Assembly: GCA_003216435.1 (NCBI GenBank)
Contig: QCIW01000002.1
Coordinates: 1 to 64,000 of the forward strand
DNA from: Prochlorococcus sp. AG-402-N21
GTDB taxonomy: Bacteria; Cyanobacteriota; Cyanobacteriia; PCC-6307; Cyanobiaceae
Direction of reading: 5' to 3'
DNA length: 64,000 nucleotides
Shown: positions 18,261 to 30,589 of the stretch, one piece after another
Layout of the letters: the number at the start of each line of letters is the position of its first letter
Numbering within the stretch: the stretch's first letter is position 1
Made by a program: the position numbers and the translations under genes
The notes under the pieces: generated by a model
What the model saw: only the letters and a program-made list of their open reading frames with translations
What the model was told of the DNA's origin: nothing
Databases searched by the model: none

Positions 18261-21200
18261 ATGTTTACACAGGTCCGCTCCGCCAATCGCAGAGTATCGC
18301 CTGTTGAGAACAATCAACATAAATCAGTCATGAAGGCTGTTTATGTGGTTCTTGAGCCTCAATACCAAAATGCTTTAACTCAAGCGGCGAAATCACTTAA
18401 TTCGCAAAATGGTCCAATTGGCATTGAATTAAATGGATATCTTATCGAAGAGCTAAGAGATGAAACTAACTACAACAATTTTAAAGAAGACGTAGCACAG
18501 GCTGATCTATTTATAGCCTCTCTAATTTTCATAGAAGATTTAGCACAAAAAGTTGTCGACGCAGTAGAACCTCATAAAGACAAATTAAAGGCCTCAGTTG
18601 TATTCCCCTCCATGCCAGAGGTAATGCGTCTGAACAAATTGGGTACTTTTACTATGTCTCAACTAGGACAAAGTAAAAGTATAATTGGCGATTTCATGAA
18701 AAAGCGGAAGGAGGCTGGAGGTGCAGGCTTCCAAGACTCCATGCTCAAGTTATTAAATACGCTACCTTCCATTCTTAAATATTTACCTGTAGATAAAGCA
18801 CAAGATGCCAGAAGCTTCATGCTTAGCTTCCAATATTGGCTTGGAGGTACACCTGATAATTTACGTAACTTTCTGTTGATGCTTGGGAATAAATACGTGT
18901 TCCCAAATATCGAACAATCAGAAGATAAAAAATTAGAAATTTCAGAACCCGAAGTATTTCCAGATCTTGGTATATGGCACCCTCTAGCCCCAACAATGTT
19001 TGAGGATATAAAAGAATATCTTAATTGGACATCTCAGAGAAAAGAATTATCTGAAAAAGCCAGGACAGGTCCCGTTATAGGCCTCGTACTTCAAAGAAGC
19101 CACATTGTTACTGGTGACGAAGCTCACTATGTCGCTGTAATTCAAGAATTAGAATTTAGGGGAGCAAGAGTTATACCAATATTTTGCGGCGGACTTGATT
19201 TCTCTAAACCAGTCAATGCATTCTTTTTTGATCCTCTAAATAAAGATCAACCAATAGTAGATGGAGTTGTATCACTAACAGGGTTTGCTTTGGTGGGAGG
19301 ACCAGCCCGGCAAGATCATCCCAAAGCAATTGATTCACTAAAAAGACTCAATAGGCCTTACATGGTCGCCTTACCCTTGGTTTTTCAAACAACACAAGAA
19401 TGGGAAGGCAGTGACCTTGGACTTCATCCGGTACAAGTCGCATTGCAAATAGCTATTCCAGAACTAGATGGAGCAATAGAACCAATAGTTTTATCTGGTC
19501 GTGACGACGCAACTGGTAAAGCTCATACACTTCAAGACAGAGTGGATGCAATAGCAGAAAGGGCAATCCGTTGGTCTTCTTTAAGGATCAAACCAAGAGC
19601 AGAAAAAAAATTAGCCATTACTGTATTTAGCTTTCCACCAGACAAAGGGAATGTGGGAACAGCAGCTTACTTGGATGTATTTGGTTCTATATATCGCGTT
19701 TTAGAAGAAATGAAATCTGAAGGTTACACAATAAAAGATATGCCTAGTAATCCCAAGGCATTAATGGAGGCTTTAATTAATGATCCAGAAGCATTGCAAG
19801 GTTCTCCAGAATTATCAATTGCCCATCGTATGAGCGTTAAAGAATACGAAACTCTTACTACATACTCTCACCGCCTTGAAGAAAATTGGGGAAAACCACC
19901 AGGGAACTTAAATAGTGATGGGCAGAACCTACTTATTTTCGGAAAACATTTTGGAAATATTTTCATAGGTGTTCAACCAACTTTTGGTTATGAAGGTGAT
20001 CCAATGAGATTGCTTTATTCAAGGAGTGCAAGTCCTCATCATGGTTTTGCGGCTTACTACACGTATCTAGAAAAAGTCTGGAAGGCTGATGCCGTGCTTC
20101 ACTTCGGCACACACGGCTCTCTTGAATTTATGCCTGGTAAGCAAATGGGCATGAGTGAAAGTTGTTATCCAGATTCATTAATTGGCGGCCTCCCCAATCT
20201 TTATTATTACGCTGCTAATAATCCATCTGAGGCAACAATCGCAAAAAGAAGAGGTTATGCTTCAACAATTAGTTATTTAACTCCTCCAGCTGAAAATGCT
20301 GGACTCTATAAAGGACTCAAGGAACTTGGAGAGTTGGTAGGCTCCTATCAACAACTAAGAGAGAGTGGTAGAGGAGTTCAAATCGTAAATGCCATAATAG
20401 AAACTTCAAAAAAATGTAATCTGGATCAAGATATTAAATTTCCTGATGGAGATGTATCAGAATTAGATATAGATAATAGAGACGAAATTGTAGGTAATGT
20501 ATATAAACAATTGATGGAAATAGAGAGTCGTTTATTACCATGTGGTCTTCATACTATTGGTAAACCGCCAACAGCAGAAGAAGCGATAGCTACTCTTGTA
20601 AATATAGCTTCTCTAGAAAGGGAGGATGAAGGGATAAAATCTCTCCCTAATATACTTGCAGAATCAATTGGAAGGAGTATAGAAGACATATATAAAGGTA
20701 ATAATAAAGGAATACTGAAAGACGTCGAATTAAATAAACAAATTATTGAAACTTCTCGTTTAGCAGTAAGTTCTATGGTCTTTTCTCTTACGGGAAGAGA
20801 TGGAAGAGTTAATATGAAAAAGAATTTTATTGAAATTATTATTAGTTTCCTGATTAAGTTAGGTTTAAATATTCCTTCTTCGTGGGTAAGAGTATGTAAC
20901 AAACAAGGTTTTAAAAATGTTGATACAAATTCACTAGATAAACTTTTTGATTATCTTCGTTTTTGTCTCGAGCAGATATGTGCCGATAAAGAGATGGATA
21001 GCCTTATCAAAGCATTGGATGGTGATTATGTTCTTCCAGGTCCTGGCGGAGATCCTATAAGAAATCCTGGAGTCCTTCCTAGTGGGAAAAATATACATGC
21101 GTTAGACCCACAATCCATACCTACTACAGCAGCTGTTGCAGCCGCAAAAGTGGTTGTAGATAAACTTATAGAGCGTCAAAAAGAGGAACAAGGTGATTGG

Positions 21201-22277
21201 CCAGAGACAATCGCTTGTGTCCTCTGGGGAACCGATAATATTAAAACCTACGGAGAATCTCTCGCTCAAATACTTTGGTTTGTCGGTGTTAGACCTAAGC
21301 CAGATTCTGTAGGACGAATTAACAAATTGGAATTAATCCCACTAGATGAATTAAAACGACCAAGAATTGACGTTGTGGTTAATTGTTCAGGTGTATTCAG
21401 AGATCTATTTATAAATCAAATGGCACTTATAGATCAGGCAGTAAAATTAGCAGCAGAGGCAGAAGAAGATATAAATATGAATTTTGTTAGAAAACATTCA
21501 TTAGAGCAAGCAAAAGCGCAAGGATCAACAATAAGAGAGGCTGCAAGTAGAGTCTTTTCTAATGCAAGTGGAAGTTATAGTTCTAATGTCAATTTAGCCG
21601 TAGAAAATTCTACATGGGAAGAAGAAAATGAACTCCAGGAAATGTATCTTTCTAGAAAAACATACGCATTTAATGCAGATAATCCAGGAGAGATGAATCA
21701 AAACAGAGAAGTTTTCGAATCAGTTATGAAAACAGCAGATGCAACTTTCCAGAATCTTGATTCATCAGAAATTTCTCTTACAGATGTAAGTCATTATTTT
21801 GACTCGGACCCAACCAATCTTATTAAGAATCTTAGAGATGATGGCAAGGCACCAAGTAGTTATATAGCAGATACAACAACAGCAAATGCTCAAGTTCGTT
21901 CCTTAAGTGAAACCATCAGGCTTGATTCAAGAACTAAACTTCTTAACCCAAAATGGTACGAGGGTATGCTGAAATCAGGATATGAAGGGGTTAGAGAAGT
22001 ATCCAATAGACTTAATTACACCCTTGGCTGGAGTGCAACAAGTGGTCAAGTAGATAATTTCGTATATGAAGAATCAAATGAAACTTTTATAAATGATCCA
22101 GAAATGAGAGATAGGTTAATGAAATTGAATCCACATAGTTTTCGAAGAATAGTTGGCACTTTGTTAGAAGTTAATGGTAGAGGTTATTGGGAAACATCAG
22201 ATGAAAATATTGAACGTTTAAAAGAACTCTATCAAGAAGCTGAAGATAGAATAGAAGGAGTTAAAACAGACGAATAA
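18261..22277 (+). CDS. chlH: Magnesium chelatase subunit H
   Basis: ChlH is the porphyrin-binding subunit of magnesium chelatase, which with ChlI and ChlD puts Mg2+ into protoporphyrin IX, the first committed step to chlorophyll. The 1338-residue length is typical. The CobN/Mg-chelatase domain includes the conserved [19 protein letters not shown] stretch near residue 615 and the GRDGRVN-containing region near residue 850. chlI and chlD are not in this window. The gene is monocistronic in layout: divergent from dapB, with convergent folP starting 7 bp after its stop. Confidence 0.98.
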   Translation: MFTQVRSANRRVSPVENNQHKSVMKAVYVVLEPQYQNALTQAAKSLNSQNGPIGIELNGYLIEELRDETNYNNFKEDVAQADLFIASLIFIEDLAQKVVDAVEPHKDKLKASVVFPSMPEVMRLNKLGTFTMSQLGQSKSIIGDFMKKRKEAGGAGFQDSMLKLLNTLPSILKYLPVDKAQDARSFMLSFQYWLGGTPDNLRNFLLMLGNKYVFPNIEQSEDKKLEISEPEVFPDLGIWHPLAPTMFEDIKEYLNWTSQRKELSEKARTGPVIGLVLQRSHIVTGDEAHYVAVIQELEFRGARVIPIFCGGLDFSKPVNAFFFDPLNKDQPIVDGVVSLTGFALVGGPARQDHPKAIDSLKRLNRPYMVALPLVFQTTQEWEGSDLGLHPVQVALQIAIPELDGAIEPIVLSGRDDATGKAHTLQDRVDAIAERAIRWSSLRIKPRAEKKLAITVFSFPPDKGNVGTAAYLDVFGSIYRVLEEMKSEGYTIKDMPSNPKALMEALINDPEALQGSPELSIAHRMSVKEYETLTTYSHRLEENWGKPPGNLNSDGQNLLIFGKHFGNIFIGVQPTFGYEGDPMRLLYSRSASPHHGFAAYYTYLEKVWKADAVLHFGTHGSLEFMPGKQMGMSESCYPDSLIGGLPNLYYYAANNPSEATIAKRRGYASTISYLTPPAENAGLYKGLKELGELVGSYQQLRESGRGVQIVNAIIETSKKCNLDQDIKFPDGDVSELDIDNRDEIVGNVYKQLMEIESRLLPCGLHTIGKPPTAEEAIATLVNIASLEREDEGIKSLPNILAESIGRSIEDIYKGNNKGILKDVELNKQIIETSRLAVSSMVFSLTGRDGRVNMKKNFIEIIISFLIKLGLNIPSSWVRVCNKQGFKNVDTNSLDKLFDYLRFCLEQICADKEMDSLIKALDGDYVLPGPGGDPIRNPGVLPSGKNIHALDPQSIPTTAAVAAAKVVVDKLIERQKEEQGDWPETIACVLWGTDNIKTYGESLAQILWFVGVRPKPDSVGRINKLELIPLDELKRPRIDVVVNCSGVFRDLFINQMALIDQAVKLAAEAEEDINMNFVRKHSLEQAKAQGSTIREAASRVFSNASGSYSSNVNLAVENSTWEEENELQEMYLSRKTYAFNADNPGEMNQNREVFESVMKTADATFQNLDSSEISLTDVSHYFDSDPTNLIKNLRDDGKAPSSYIADTTTANAQVRSLSETIRLDSRTKLLNPKWYEGMLKSGYEGVREVSNRLNYTLGWSATSGQVDNFVYEESNETFINDPEMRDRLMKLNPHSFRRIVGTLLEVNGRGYWETSDENIERLKELYQEAEDRIEGVKTDE

Positions 22278-22284
22278 ATCAAAT

Positions 22285-23118
22285 TCAAGGCCATAGCTCT
22301 CTTCCCATCTTAATTACTTTGGATACTTCTTCGACATCATGAACTCTAATAATATCAACATTTTGTTCTATACATTTACAAACCACAGCTAAAGTTCCCC
22401 AAACCCTTCTACTTGTATCTATTTCATTAGTAATATCTCCAATAAATCTCTTCCTAGATGGTCCAACAAGTAAAGGATATCCTTCACCTTTGAACTCTCT
22501 TAAATTTCTTAGTAAGATAATATTTTGTTCAGTATTTTTGGCAAAACCTATTCCAGGATCCCAAATAATTTGTTTTCTATCCACTCCAACATCTAAAGCC
22601 TTTCTGGTGAGAATCTGAAGCTCTTTATATACATCTTTAAGAACATCTCCATAGGTTGTCAAATCATTCATATTTTTACTATTACCTCTACTATGAGTAA
22701 TCACATAAGGGCATTTTGAACGGTATATAAGATGCAATAATTTCGGATCATGTCTTCCGCCAGAAATATCATTAATCCAATCCGCTCCTAGATCTAAAGC
22801 TATTTTTGCAACTTCGGACTGATAGGTATCGATAGAAATAATAATATTCGGAAACTTTTGTCTAATAGAAGTCAAAACTGGAATAAGCCTATTTAGTTCT
22901 ATCTCTACACCAACTTCTGTAGCACCTGGTCTTGTACTTTGAGCACCTAAATCTAAGATATCTGCTCCATTGGCAACAAAATAGGCAGCTTTATTGATAG
23001 CTTTTTCTGGATTAAGGTAAAGTCCTCCATCACTAAATGAATCAGGAGTTATATTAATCACACCCATGAGAAGAGTTTTAGAACCTATCTCATTGAGCCA
23101 GATAGATTGTTTATTCAA
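22285..23118 (-). CDS. folP: Dihydropteroate synthase
   Basis: FolP condenses p-aminobenzoate with hydroxymethyl-dihydropterin pyrophosphate in folate synthesis. The 277-residue protein has the pterin-binding signatures [15 protein letters not shown] near residue 18 and [11 protein letters not shown] near residue 56, plus the later [10 protein letters not shown] loop. The Gln in AQSTRPG replaces the more common GES form. The start appears to be TTG, overlapping the tpiA stop by 8 bp, which implies coupled translation. No other folate genes are adjacent. Confidence 0.95.
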   Translation of the reverse strand: MNKQSIWLNEIGSKTLLMGVINITPDSFSDGGLYLNPEKAINKAAYFVANGADILDLGAQSTRPGATEVGVEIELNRLIPVLTSIRQKFPNIIISIDTYQSEVAKIALDLGADWINDISGGRHDPKLLHLIYRSKCPYVITHSRGNSKNMNDLTTYGDVLKDVYKELQILTRKALDVGVDRKQIIWDPGIGFAKNTEQNIILLRNLREFKGEGYPLLVGPSRKRFIGDITNEIDTSRRVWGTLAVVCKCIEQNVDIIRVHDVEEVSKVIKMGRELWP

Positions 23119-23857
23119 TTTGATAATTAGCTATTCTTGCAAAACCCTCTGCCTCAAGAGAAGCTCCTCCAACAAGAACTCCATCAATATCACTCATAGA
23201 CATTATTTCATCAATATTTGCAGGTTTTACAGAGCCGCCATATTGAATAATTAATTCATTTGATCCAGCCCATTTTCTAATAAGACTACATATTCGATTT
23301 GCTTCTTTAGCCTCACAAGTTTTCCCTGTCCCAATTGCCCAAATAGGTTCATAAGCAATTATTAATTTTTGAAGGTTTGTGTTTTCTAACCCCTGTTCAA
23401 CCTGTCTTCTAATAACTCTTTCTGCCTCCCCTCTTTCTCGTTGCTCAAAACTTTCTCCTACACATACGATAGGTATCAGTCCATGAGACTGGGCTGAAAT
23501 AGCTCTAAGATTTATTTGTTCGTCGCTCTCACTGAAATATTTTCTCGGTTCACTATGTCCGACAATTGCATACTGAACCTTATGTTCAATAAGCATCATA
23601 GGTGATATCTCAGCTGTAAATGCGCCACTATCTTCCCAATGGACATTTTGACTTGATAGTTGGACAGATGAGTTATCTATTAATGCAGAAAGAGTTGATA
23701 GAGCGGTAAAAGGGGGCGCGAGAACAATATTCCTATCGTGAGGTACGTCACTTATAAGTGGTAAAAACTCTGACATATATCTCTGAGCCTGAGAACATGT
23801 CATATTCATCTTCCAATTTCCGGCGATAACAGGTTTTCGCACAATTAATGCACTCAT
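23111..23857 (-). CDS. tpiA: Triosephosphate isomerase
   Basis: TpiA interconverts dihydroxyacetone phosphate and glyceraldehyde 3-phosphate in glycolysis and the Calvin cycle. The protein keeps GNWKMN near the N-terminus, the catalytic His in [12 protein letters not shown], and the catalytic Glu in [13 protein letters not shown], plus the phosphate loop GGSVKP. The His motif reads SEPR where many homologues have SERR. I chose the ATG at 23857 over a TTG two codons upstream because the family N-terminus aligns there. It overlaps folP. Confidence 0.96.
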   Translation of the reverse strand: MSALIVRKPVIAGNWKMNMTCSQAQRYMSEFLPLISDVPHDRNIVLAPPFTALSTLSALIDNSSVQLSSQNVHWEDSGAFTAEISPMMLIEHKVQYAIVGHSEPRKYFSESDEQINLRAISAQSHGLIPIVCVGESFEQRERGEAERVIRRQVEQGLENTNLQKLIIAYEPIWAIGTGKTCEAKEANRICSLIRKWAGSNELIIQYGGSVKPANIDEIMSMSDIDGVLVGGASLEAEGFARIANYQIE

Positions 23858-23882
23858 GAGCAATAAGATTCAAGCTAACTAC

Positions 23883-24071
23883 TTATGACTCAGTATGAGA
23901 CACGATGTAGTCTTGATTGTCAAAACATACGAGATCACCTGGGCATAATTTCCTTCCCCGTCTAGTCTCGACAAGACCGTTAACAGTTATTAACCCAGAG
24001 TTAATAAGCTGCTTAGCATTGCCCCCTGTGGATACAAGACCTTTGTATTTTAAAAATTGATCCAATTTCAT
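23883..24071 (-). CDS. Small S4-domain RNA-binding protein
   Basis: The 62-residue protein is little more than an S4 RNA-binding domain (YbcJ/RlbA-like): KLDQFLKYKGLVSTGGNAKQ, then a GLITVNG loop and ETRRGRKLCPGD. Such domains bind structured RNA, often rRNA or stalled ribosomes. The specific target is unknown. It lies 25 bp upstream of tpiA in the same direction and is divergent from the ABC exporter. Confidence 0.85.
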   Translation of the reverse strand: MKLDQFLKYKGLVSTGGNAKQLINSGLITVNGLVETRRGRKLCPGDLVCFDNQDYIVSHTES

Positions 24072-24110
24072 TTCAAAAATTTGTATTCACAATGTTGTTT
24101 TTTTAATTGA

Positions 24111-25859
24111 ATGGTTAAAAACGGATTATTTGAATTTCAATCCCTTATGGGACTTATAAAGCCACATTTTAAAGGCTTAATTTTGGGTGGAATAGCAATG
24201 ATAATCTATGTTGGTTGCTGGCCGTTACTAGCATGGCTAGCAGGAAGATTAATACCCGCAATTGGAGATGGTAATTTAAAACTAGTAATAACAGTTATAG
24301 GTCAGGCACTTTTAGTTTTTCTAATTCAAAAACTTGCTCAATTTGCCCAAGATGTGCTTTTTGCAAAACCAGCACTTTCTGTAAGCCAACAATTAAGAAC
24401 AAGTTTATTCAGAAAACTCCAAAAGATAGATCTTATATCTCTTGAAAAGCTTTCATCAGGAGACATAACCTACAGGCTTACAGAAGATGCCGATCGCGTT
24501 GGCGAAGTTATTTATAAGACAATTCAAGATACAACACCATCAATATTTCAATTAATAGCTGTACTTATTTATATGATCTATCTAGATTGGCAACTTTCCA
24601 TAGCAACATTTCTACTTGCCCCGGTCATAACTTTGATCATAAGTAAGTTTGGAGAACGAGTTATGATTACAGCAGAAAAGAGTCAACAAAAAGTTAGCGA
24701 ACTAGCAAGTCTATTAGGCGAAGCAATACAGGGTCTGCCTATAATCAAGGCATTTGCAGTAGAAAGTTGGATGCAACAAAGGTTTGATATTCAAGTTATT
24801 AATCATAGAGAAGCGAGATACAAAACAATGAAATTATTAGCCTTGCAACATCCTGTTATCGGATTTATTGAAGCAGCTGGAATACTTTCTATATTAGCAA
24901 TTGGTACATTACGTATTCAAAATGGAGCACTAGATTCACAACAATTCAGTAGTTACTTTGCGGCAATTCTAATGTTAATTGACCCAATAAGTCACTTAAC
25001 TACAAATTTTAATGAATTACAACAGGGGCAGGCTTCCTTAAAACGATTAAAAGAAATAGAGCTAGAAAACGAAGAAAAAAGTAATTACAGAGGGGATTTA
25101 ATAAATACCAAACCTAGAGGATCTATCCAATTTAGAAATATAGATTTCGCTTATAAGTCAAATAAGAAAGTTATTAAAGATTTATCGCTAGAGATAAATG
25201 CAGGAGAAGTTGTAGCCATAGTTGGGCCATCAGGAGGTGGCAAGAGCACATTATTTTCTTTGCTTTTAGGATTTATAAAGCCTCAAAATGGCGGTATTTT
25301 TATTGATGATATCCCTTTAGAAACCTATAATACTCATTCAATTCGCAAACAAATGGGCCTAGTTCCCCAATCTATGACAATATTCTCTGGTTCAATTAAG
25401 CAAGCAATTAATTTCGGAAGAAACTACACAGATAAAGAAATTATTCATTCAGCAAAACTTGCAAATGCTCATGATTTCATAAGTGAAACTAAATTTGGAT
25501 ATAATACATTTCTAGAAGAGCGCGGTACAAACCTATCAGGAGGTCAAATACAACGTATTTCAATCGCTAGAGCATTACTTGGAAATCCTTCAATATTATT
25601 ATTAGATGAAGCTACAAGTGCGCTCGACGCAGAGGCAGAAAGAGAAGTGCAGATTGCTCTAAAAAAAGCAAAGGAGGCCAGAACAGTAATCATTATTGCT
25701 CATAGACTCTCTACAGTCCAAGAAGCCGACAAAATAATCTTATTAGAAGATGGAAATGTATTAGAGATAGGTAAACATCAAGAGCTCATAAGTCAATCAG
25801 GTAGATACAGAGAACTATGTGAAAAACAATTCATAAAAGGTATGGTTCCGAATATTTAA
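24111..25859 (+). CDS. ABC exporter, fused permease and ATPase (MsbA/MDR type)
   Basis: The 582-residue half-transporter has about six membrane helices in residues 15-300 followed by an ATPase domain. Walker A (GPSGGGKST) lies near residue 371, the signature LSGGQIQRISIARALL near 477, Walker B with LLLDEATSALD near 500, and the switch His in IIAHRLS near 531. All catalytic elements are intact, and it should work as a homodimer. The exported substrate is unknown; lipids, lipid A or drugs are typical for this type. Confidence 0.92.
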   Translation: MVKNGLFEFQSLMGLIKPHFKGLILGGIAMIIYVGCWPLLAWLAGRLIPAIGDGNLKLVITVIGQALLVFLIQKLAQFAQDVLFAKPALSVSQQLRTSLFRKLQKIDLISLEKLSSGDITYRLTEDADRVGEVIYKTIQDTTPSIFQLIAVLIYMIYLDWQLSIATFLLAPVITLIISKFGERVMITAEKSQQKVSELASLLGEAIQGLPIIKAFAVESWMQQRFDIQVINHREARYKTMKLLALQHPVIGFIEAAGILSILAIGTLRIQNGALDSQQFSSYFAAILMLIDPISHLTTNFNELQQGQASLKRLKEIELENEEKSNYRGDLINTKPRGSIQFRNIDFAYKSNKKVIKDLSLEINAGEVVAIVGPSGGGKSTLFSLLLGFIKPQNGGIFIDDIPLETYNTHSIRKQMGLVPQSMTIFSGSIKQAINFGRNYTDKEIIHSAKLANAHDFISETKFGYNTFLEERGTNLSGGQIQRISIARALLGNPSILLLDEATSALDAEAEREVQIALKKAKEARTVIIIAHRLSTVQEADKIILLEDGNVLEIGKHQELISQSGRYRELCEKQFIKGMVPNI

Positions 25860-25916
25860 GATTTTGAATTTCTCATTAACAATATTATATAATTTAAATA
25901 TCATTCAACTTATCAA

Positions 25917-26141
25917 ATGACGGAGTCACCAGCCAATCAAAATGAGCCTGTTCTTACCTTTGAAGATAAACAGTACGATTTAAAAACTCTTCCAGATGAC
26001 GTAAAGGAACTTGTAAGAGGAATGCAAGTAGCAGATGCACAATTAAGAATGCACGAAGATACTTTAAAAGTACTTTCTATTGGAAGACAATCACTTTCAA
26101 TGAAACTAAAAGAAAGATTACAGAATATAAAATCTCTATAA
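25917..26141 (+). CDS. DUF6447 family small protein
   Basis: The 74-residue soluble protein matches the short DUF6447 pattern: a FEDKQYDLKTLPDDVKEL segment followed by a helical stretch ending in GRQSLSMKLKERL. Function is unknown. It lies 57 bp downstream of the ABC exporter and converges with carB. It may be transcribed alone or with the exporter. Confidence 0.65.
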   Translation: MTESPANQNEPVLTFEDKQYDLKTLPDDVKELVRGMQVADAQLRMHEDTLKVLSIGRQSLSMKLKERLQNIKSL

Positions 26142-26179
26142 TTGTCAATAGAGATTTAACTAGTAATGAACCATTCCAA

Positions 26180-29100
26180 TTAATTATTTAAGCTATAAAG
26201 ATCTTGTAAGGCGTAAACTTCAATAGATTGAGATTGTAAGGCGATAATCGCCTCAATTGCAGCACAAGCTCCAGCTAAGGTTGTTAATGTAGGTACTGAG
26301 TAATCCAAAGCGGCTCTTCTTAAATATTTATCATCATGAACTGCTTGTGTACCGATAGGAGTATTTATAACTAATTGAATTTTATGAGAACGAATAAAAT
26401 CCTCTATATTTGGACGACCTTCGTGGACTTTTAATACCGTTTGAACATTAATACCATGATTAGTTAAGAATGCTGCAGTACCAGAAGTTGCAATTAAACC
26501 AAAACCTAATTGAACAAGTTTGTTTGCTATGGCTATAAGAGAAGGCTTATCTCGATCATGCGTTGATAAGAAAACAACTCCTGAAATGGGTAAAGCTTCT
26601 CCGGCGGCTATTTCTGATTTAGCGTAAGCCATTCCAAAATTGGAGGAAGTTCCCATCACTTCGCCAGTTGAACGCATTTCAGGACCCAGAACAGTATCTG
26701 TCCCAGGAAAACGTCTAAAAGGCATAACTGCCTCTTTGATGGCTTGCAAGGGGGGGACTGGTTCACTAAACAGGCCAATTTCTTTAAGTGTTTTACCCGC
26801 CATTAAAGAAGTGGCATGACTAGCCAGAGGTACCCCAGTAGCTTTAGAAACAAAAGGAACAGTTCTAGAAGCTCTAGGATTAGCTTCTATAATAAAAACC
26901 TTTTCTTGTTTGCTTGAATACTTTTGAACTGCAAATTGTATATTAATCAAGCCAATTACTTTTAAGGCTCGAGAAATTAAGACAGTCCAATTTCGAATTG
27001 TATTAAGAGACTCATCGCTTAAAGAAACAGAGGGTAAACAGCATGCAGAATCTCCAGAATGAATCCCCGCGGGCTCAATATGTTCCATAAGACCGCCAAT
27101 TATCACGTTACCTTTCTTGTCACACAAGGCATCTACATCTACTTCAACTGCGTTGATTAAATATTGATCAATAAGTACAGGGTGATCTGGCTCAACATTA
27201 ACTGCTTGTTTAATATATTGTTTCAATTCTTTCTCGTCATAAACTATTTCCATTGCTCTACCTCCTAGAACATAAGAAGGACGAACAACTACTGGATAAG
27301 AAATTGTATTTGCTACATTTATTGCCTCTTCTGATGTACGAGCTATGCCATTTTTCGGTTGACGAATGTTCAATTCATCTAAAATTAGGTTAAATTGTTC
27401 TCTATCTTCTGCTGTATCAATTGAAGATGGAGAAGTTCCCCAGATCTTAGATTGCGTTAATAGACCTTCTTTACTATTTAGCCAATTAAATAGTTTTAGT
27501 GATAATTTTAATGGAGTTTGTCCTCCAAATTGAACTATTATTCCTTTGGGTTTCTCTGTTTCTATTATATTAATTAGGTCCTCAAAAAATATTGGCTCGA
27601 AATAAAGGACATCACTTGTATCATAGTCTGTGGATACTGTCTCAGGATTGCTATTAACCATTATTGTTGAATAATTCTCCTTTTGTGATTGGAATGAGGC
27701 ATGGCAACAACAATAATCAAATTCGATTCCTTGACCTATTCGATTTGGACCTGCTCCCAAGATCATTACCTTTTCTGAATCTTTTGATGTAGTTTCACTA
27801 GTATCTTTAACTATTAAATTACCACTATCATCTAAAGTTTTAAGAGGTCTTTCATATGTTGAATAATGATATGGAGTGGAAGAAACAAATTCGGCTGCAC
27901 ATGTATCTACAGTTTTATATGTTGGAAGAATATTTAATTGCTTTCGATAAGCTCTTACATCACATTCAGAGGATTTTGTAGCCCATGCTATTTGATTATC
28001 TGAAAAGCCATTTCTTTTTAATTCGAAGAATTCCTCGGCGTTTATATTAGTAAGATTATTATCTATTAATAACTGGTTTTCTAAGTTTATTATATTTCTC
28101 AATTTAGAAAGGAACCAAATATCTACCTTAGAAATATTATTAATCTCTTCATCTGTATTACCATTCTTCATTGCTAACCTAATTGCAAAAATACGTTCAG
28201 GAGAAGGTGATCGAAGTAATCTATTGATATCAGATAAATTAAGCTCTGGTTCATTTCCATCGCACGCCCACCCTGAGTAGCCTAATTCAAGAGATCTAAT
28301 TGCCTTTTGAAAGGATTCCTCAAATGATCTACCTATTGCCATAGATTCTCCAACTGATTTCATTGAAGTATTTAAAACAGAGGAACTTCCTGCAAATTTT
28401 TCAAATGCAAATCGAGGAATCTTAGTAACTACATAATCAATAGTGGGTTCAAAACAAGCCGGTGTTTTTCCTGTTATATCATTAATTATCTCATCCAAGT
28501 TATAACCTACTGCCAATAAAGCAGCTATTTTAGCTATAGGGAAACCTGTAGCCTTACTTGCAAGAGCTGACGACCTACTAACACGAGGATTCATTTCTAT
28601 AACTACAACTTCTCCATCATTTGGGTTTACTGCAAATTGAATATTACTTCCACCTGTCGCAACACCTATTTCTCTAATTATTTGAATTGATTGATCGCGT
28701 AAACGTTGAAATTCTTTGTCAGTTAATGTTTGAGCAGGGGCTACAGTTATCGAATCTCCTGTATGAACTCCCATTGGATCAAGGTTCTCGATACTACAAA
28801 TGATCACAACATTATCTGCCAAATCTCTCATAACTTCTAATTCAAATTCCTTCCATCCTATTAAGGATTTTTCTATCAAAATCTGAGAAACGGGACTAGC
28901 TTCTAAGCCCTCTTTGCATACAGATAAATACTCTTCTTCGTTATAAGCAATACCTCCTCCACTACCTCCAAGAGTAAATGCTGGTCTAATAATTCTCGGA
29001 AAAGTTTTAATTTCCTCTCCTACAACCCTCGATTCTTCGAGACTTGAAGCTATACCTGAGGGACAGACTTTTACTCCAATTCTTTTCATAGAATCTTTAA

Positions 29101-29494
29101 ACAGTTGCCTATCTTCTGCTTTTTGTATTGAATCTAAATCTGCTCCTATTAGTTCTATTCCGTATTTAGCTAGTGTTCCTTCTTGGGCTAATGAAACTGC
29201 AATATTCAATGCTGTTTGACCGCCCATTGTTGGTAATAATGCCTGGGGTCGTTCTTTTTGAATTATGGAGCGAACAAATTCTGGGGTTAATGGCTCTATA
29301 TAAGTTCTGTCTGCAAGATCTGGGTCAGTCATTATTGAGGCTGGGTTTGAATTAATCAAAACAACCTCAAAGCCCTCATCTCTTAAAGCTTTACAAGCCT
29401 GAGTTCCTGAATAATCAAATTCACATGCTTGGCCTATAACTATCGGACCAGAGCCAAGAATAAGTATTCGACTTATATCCTCACGCCGGGGCAT
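26180..29494 (-). CDS. carB: Carbamoyl-phosphate synthase, large subunit
   Basis: CarB makes carbamoyl phosphate from bicarbonate, ammonia and two ATP for arginine and pyrimidine synthesis. The 1104-residue protein shows the expected internal duplication. The first half starts with [19 protein letters not shown], the second with [20 protein letters not shown] near residue 575, and each half has its own ATP-grasp domain. The C-terminal MGS-like regulatory domain ([12 protein letters not shown]) is present. carA is not nearby. The gene is divergent from a DUF3318 gene, with an inverted repeat between them. Confidence 0.98.
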   Translation of the reverse strand: MPRREDISRILILGSGPIVIGQACEFDYSGTQACKALRDEGFEVVLINSNPASIMTDPDLADRTYIEPLTPEFVRSIIQKERPQALLPTMGGQTALNIAVSLAQEGTLAKYGIELIGADLDSIQKAEDRQLFKDSMKRIGVKVCPSGIASSLEESRVVGEEIKTFPRIIRPAFTLGGSGGGIAYNEEEYLSVCKEGLEASPVSQILIEKSLIGWKEFELEVMRDLADNVVIICSIENLDPMGVHTGDSITVAPAQTLTDKEFQRLRDQSIQIIREIGVATGGSNIQFAVNPNDGEVVVIEMNPRVSRSSALASKATGFPIAKIAALLAVGYNLDEIINDITGKTPACFEPTIDYVVTKIPRFAFEKFAGSSSVLNTSMKSVGESMAIGRSFEESFQKAIRSLELGYSGWACDGNEPELNLSDINRLLRSPSPERIFAIRLAMKNGNTDEEINNISKVDIWFLSKLRNIINLENQLLIDNNLTNINAEEFFELKRNGFSDNQIAWATKSSECDVRAYRKQLNILPTYKTVDTCAAEFVSSTPYHYSTYERPLKTLDDSGNLIVKDTSETTSKDSEKVMILGAGPNRIGQGIEFDYCCCHASFQSQKENYSTIMVNSNPETVSTDYDTSDVLYFEPIFFEDLINIIETEKPKGIIVQFGGQTPLKLSLKLFNWLNSKEGLLTQSKIWGTSPSSIDTAEDREQFNLILDELNIRQPKNGIARTSEEAINVANTISYPVVVRPSYVLGGRAMEIVYDEKELKQYIKQAVNVEPDHPVLIDQYLINAVEVDVDALCDKKGNVIIGGLMEHIEPAGIHSGDSACCLPSVSLSDESLNTIRNWTVLISRALKVIGLINIQFAVQKYSSKQEKVFIIEANPRASRTVPFVSKATGVPLASHATSLMAGKTLKEIGLFSEPVPPLQAIKEAVMPFRRFPGTDTVLGPEMRSTGEVMGTSSNFGMAYAKSEIAAGEALPISGVVFLSTHDRDKPSLIAIANKLVQLGFGLIATSGTAAFLTNHGINVQTVLKVHEGRPNIEDFIRSHKIQLVINTPIGTQAVHDDKYLRRAALDYSVPTLTTLAGACAAIEAIIALQSQSIEVYALQDLYSLNN

Positions 29495-29535
29495 AATAAC
29501 TAGAAGATAACTCCATTAAAAATCTTGGATGGTAT

Positions 29536-29553
29536 AGCTAATTTGCATTAGCT
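29536..29553. promoter_or_regulatory. Inverted repeat between divergent carB and DUF3318 genes
   Basis: AGCTAAT-TTGC-ATTAGCT has perfect 7-bp arms around a 4-bp loop. It sits 42 bp before the carB start codon, in the 118-bp divergent region. It could be an operator or a hairpin in the carB leader. I see no flanking run of T. Confidence 0.4.
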
Positions 29554-29612
29554 GATCAAAATCACCATCTACAATGACACACTAGCTAAATTGGAGTAGA
29601 AAAATTCAAATT

Positions 29613-30248
29613 ATGAGCGAACTCCAGCGCCTAAAAGGGTTGCTGCCTCCAGAAAACCAGAGCTGGGTGTTCGTGGAGGCAGCAGCAGCTATTGATCCTC
29701 CCTTGATAACCCTAGAGGAGATCGGTAGAGATGAGGTCGAAATTCAAATTGATCTTGAACAATGGGATGATCTAGCACAAGATCACAAGAATTTACTCTT
29801 TTGGCATGAGGTTGGCAGGATACAAAACGACACAATTCCTAGAGATGGATGGGAAATGGCTGCTCTTGCAATTGGACTTGGAGGCGCTATAGGAGAGTTG
29901 TGGGTACAAGATGGATTACTGCTTTTAATGGCCTTGGGTTTATCGGGCTTTGCAGGATATCGACTTTATCTAAAAAATAACTCAGAAAAAAGACTCGTAG
30001 ATGCAATCTCAGCTGATGAAAGAGCAATAGATCTTGCCTGTAGATTTGGTTACAGTGTTCCTAACGCTTATAAAAGTCTTGGAGGAGCACTTAAAGAACT
30101 AATTGAGAAATCTCGCAAGAAAAAGAAAAGAACCTTTTATGAAGATAGATTAGAAGCACTAAGAAAGAGTGCAGAAAAAGCTAGAGCAGAAATGGCCGAT
30201 CAAGAAGGCTCTAGAACATCAGTAACTAGTGAAAATGTTTATGGATAG
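29613..30248 (+). CDS. DUF3318 family membrane protein
   Basis: The 211-residue protein matches cyanobacterial DUF3318: SELQRLKGLLPPENQSWVFV at the N-terminus, LLFWHEVGRIQ near residue 61, and two adjacent hydrophobic segments about residues 82-95 and 98-115. A basic, helical C-terminal tail follows. LLFWHEVGRI contains an HE pair, but there is no complete zinc protease motif. It overlaps rsfS, which suggests a role in translation or ribosome-related membrane work, though this is only contextual. Confidence 0.8.
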   Translation: MSELQRLKGLLPPENQSWVFVEAAAAIDPPLITLEEIGRDEVEIQIDLEQWDDLAQDHKNLLFWHEVGRIQNDTIPRDGWEMAALAIGLGGAIGELWVQDGLLLLMALGLSGFAGYRLYLKNNSEKRLVDAISADERAIDLACRFGYSVPNAYKSLGGALKELIEKSRKKKKRTFYEDRLEALRKSAEKARAEMADQEGSRTSVTSENVYG

Positions 30249-30582
30249 CAAATTTCTTGCTGAACTAGCAGCAGAAGCCTGCGAAGAAAAAAAAGCATTA
30301 AACATAAACCTCATCAAGATAGAAGATGTATCCTCCTTATCTGACTGGATACTTGTAACTAATGGTCTATCAGATGTCCAAGTTAGATCGATAATCAATT
30401 CTGTGGAAAAACGTCTAAAAAATGATTTAAATATAATTCCTTTGAGAAAAGAAGGTATTCAAGAAGCTAAATGGGCATTATTAGATTATGGAGATTTAAT
30501 AGTAAATGTTTTTCAACCAGAAGAAAGAAATTACTACAATTTGGAAGATTTCTGGAGTAACGGTGAAACAACACTATATTAA
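30241..30582 (+). CDS. rsfS: Ribosomal silencing factor RsfS
   Basis: RsfS (Iojap family) binds ribosomal protein uL14 and blocks joining of the ribosomal subunits, damping translation when nutrients are short. The sequence has the family core VSSLSDWILVTNGLSDVQVR near residue 25 and the W(A)LLDYGDLIVNVF segment near residue 78. I chose the ATG at 30241 because MDSKFLAELAAEA aligns with family N-termini; in-frame starts at 30229 (GTG) and 30235 (ATG) also exist. It overlaps the DUF3318 stop by 8 bp. Confidence 0.92.
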   Translation: MDSKFLAELAAEACEEKKALNINLIKIEDVSSLSDWILVTNGLSDVQVRSIINSVEKRLKNDLNIIPLRKEGIQEAKWALLDYGDLIVNVFQPEERNYYNLEDFWSNGETTLY

Positions 30583-30589
30583 GAATTAA

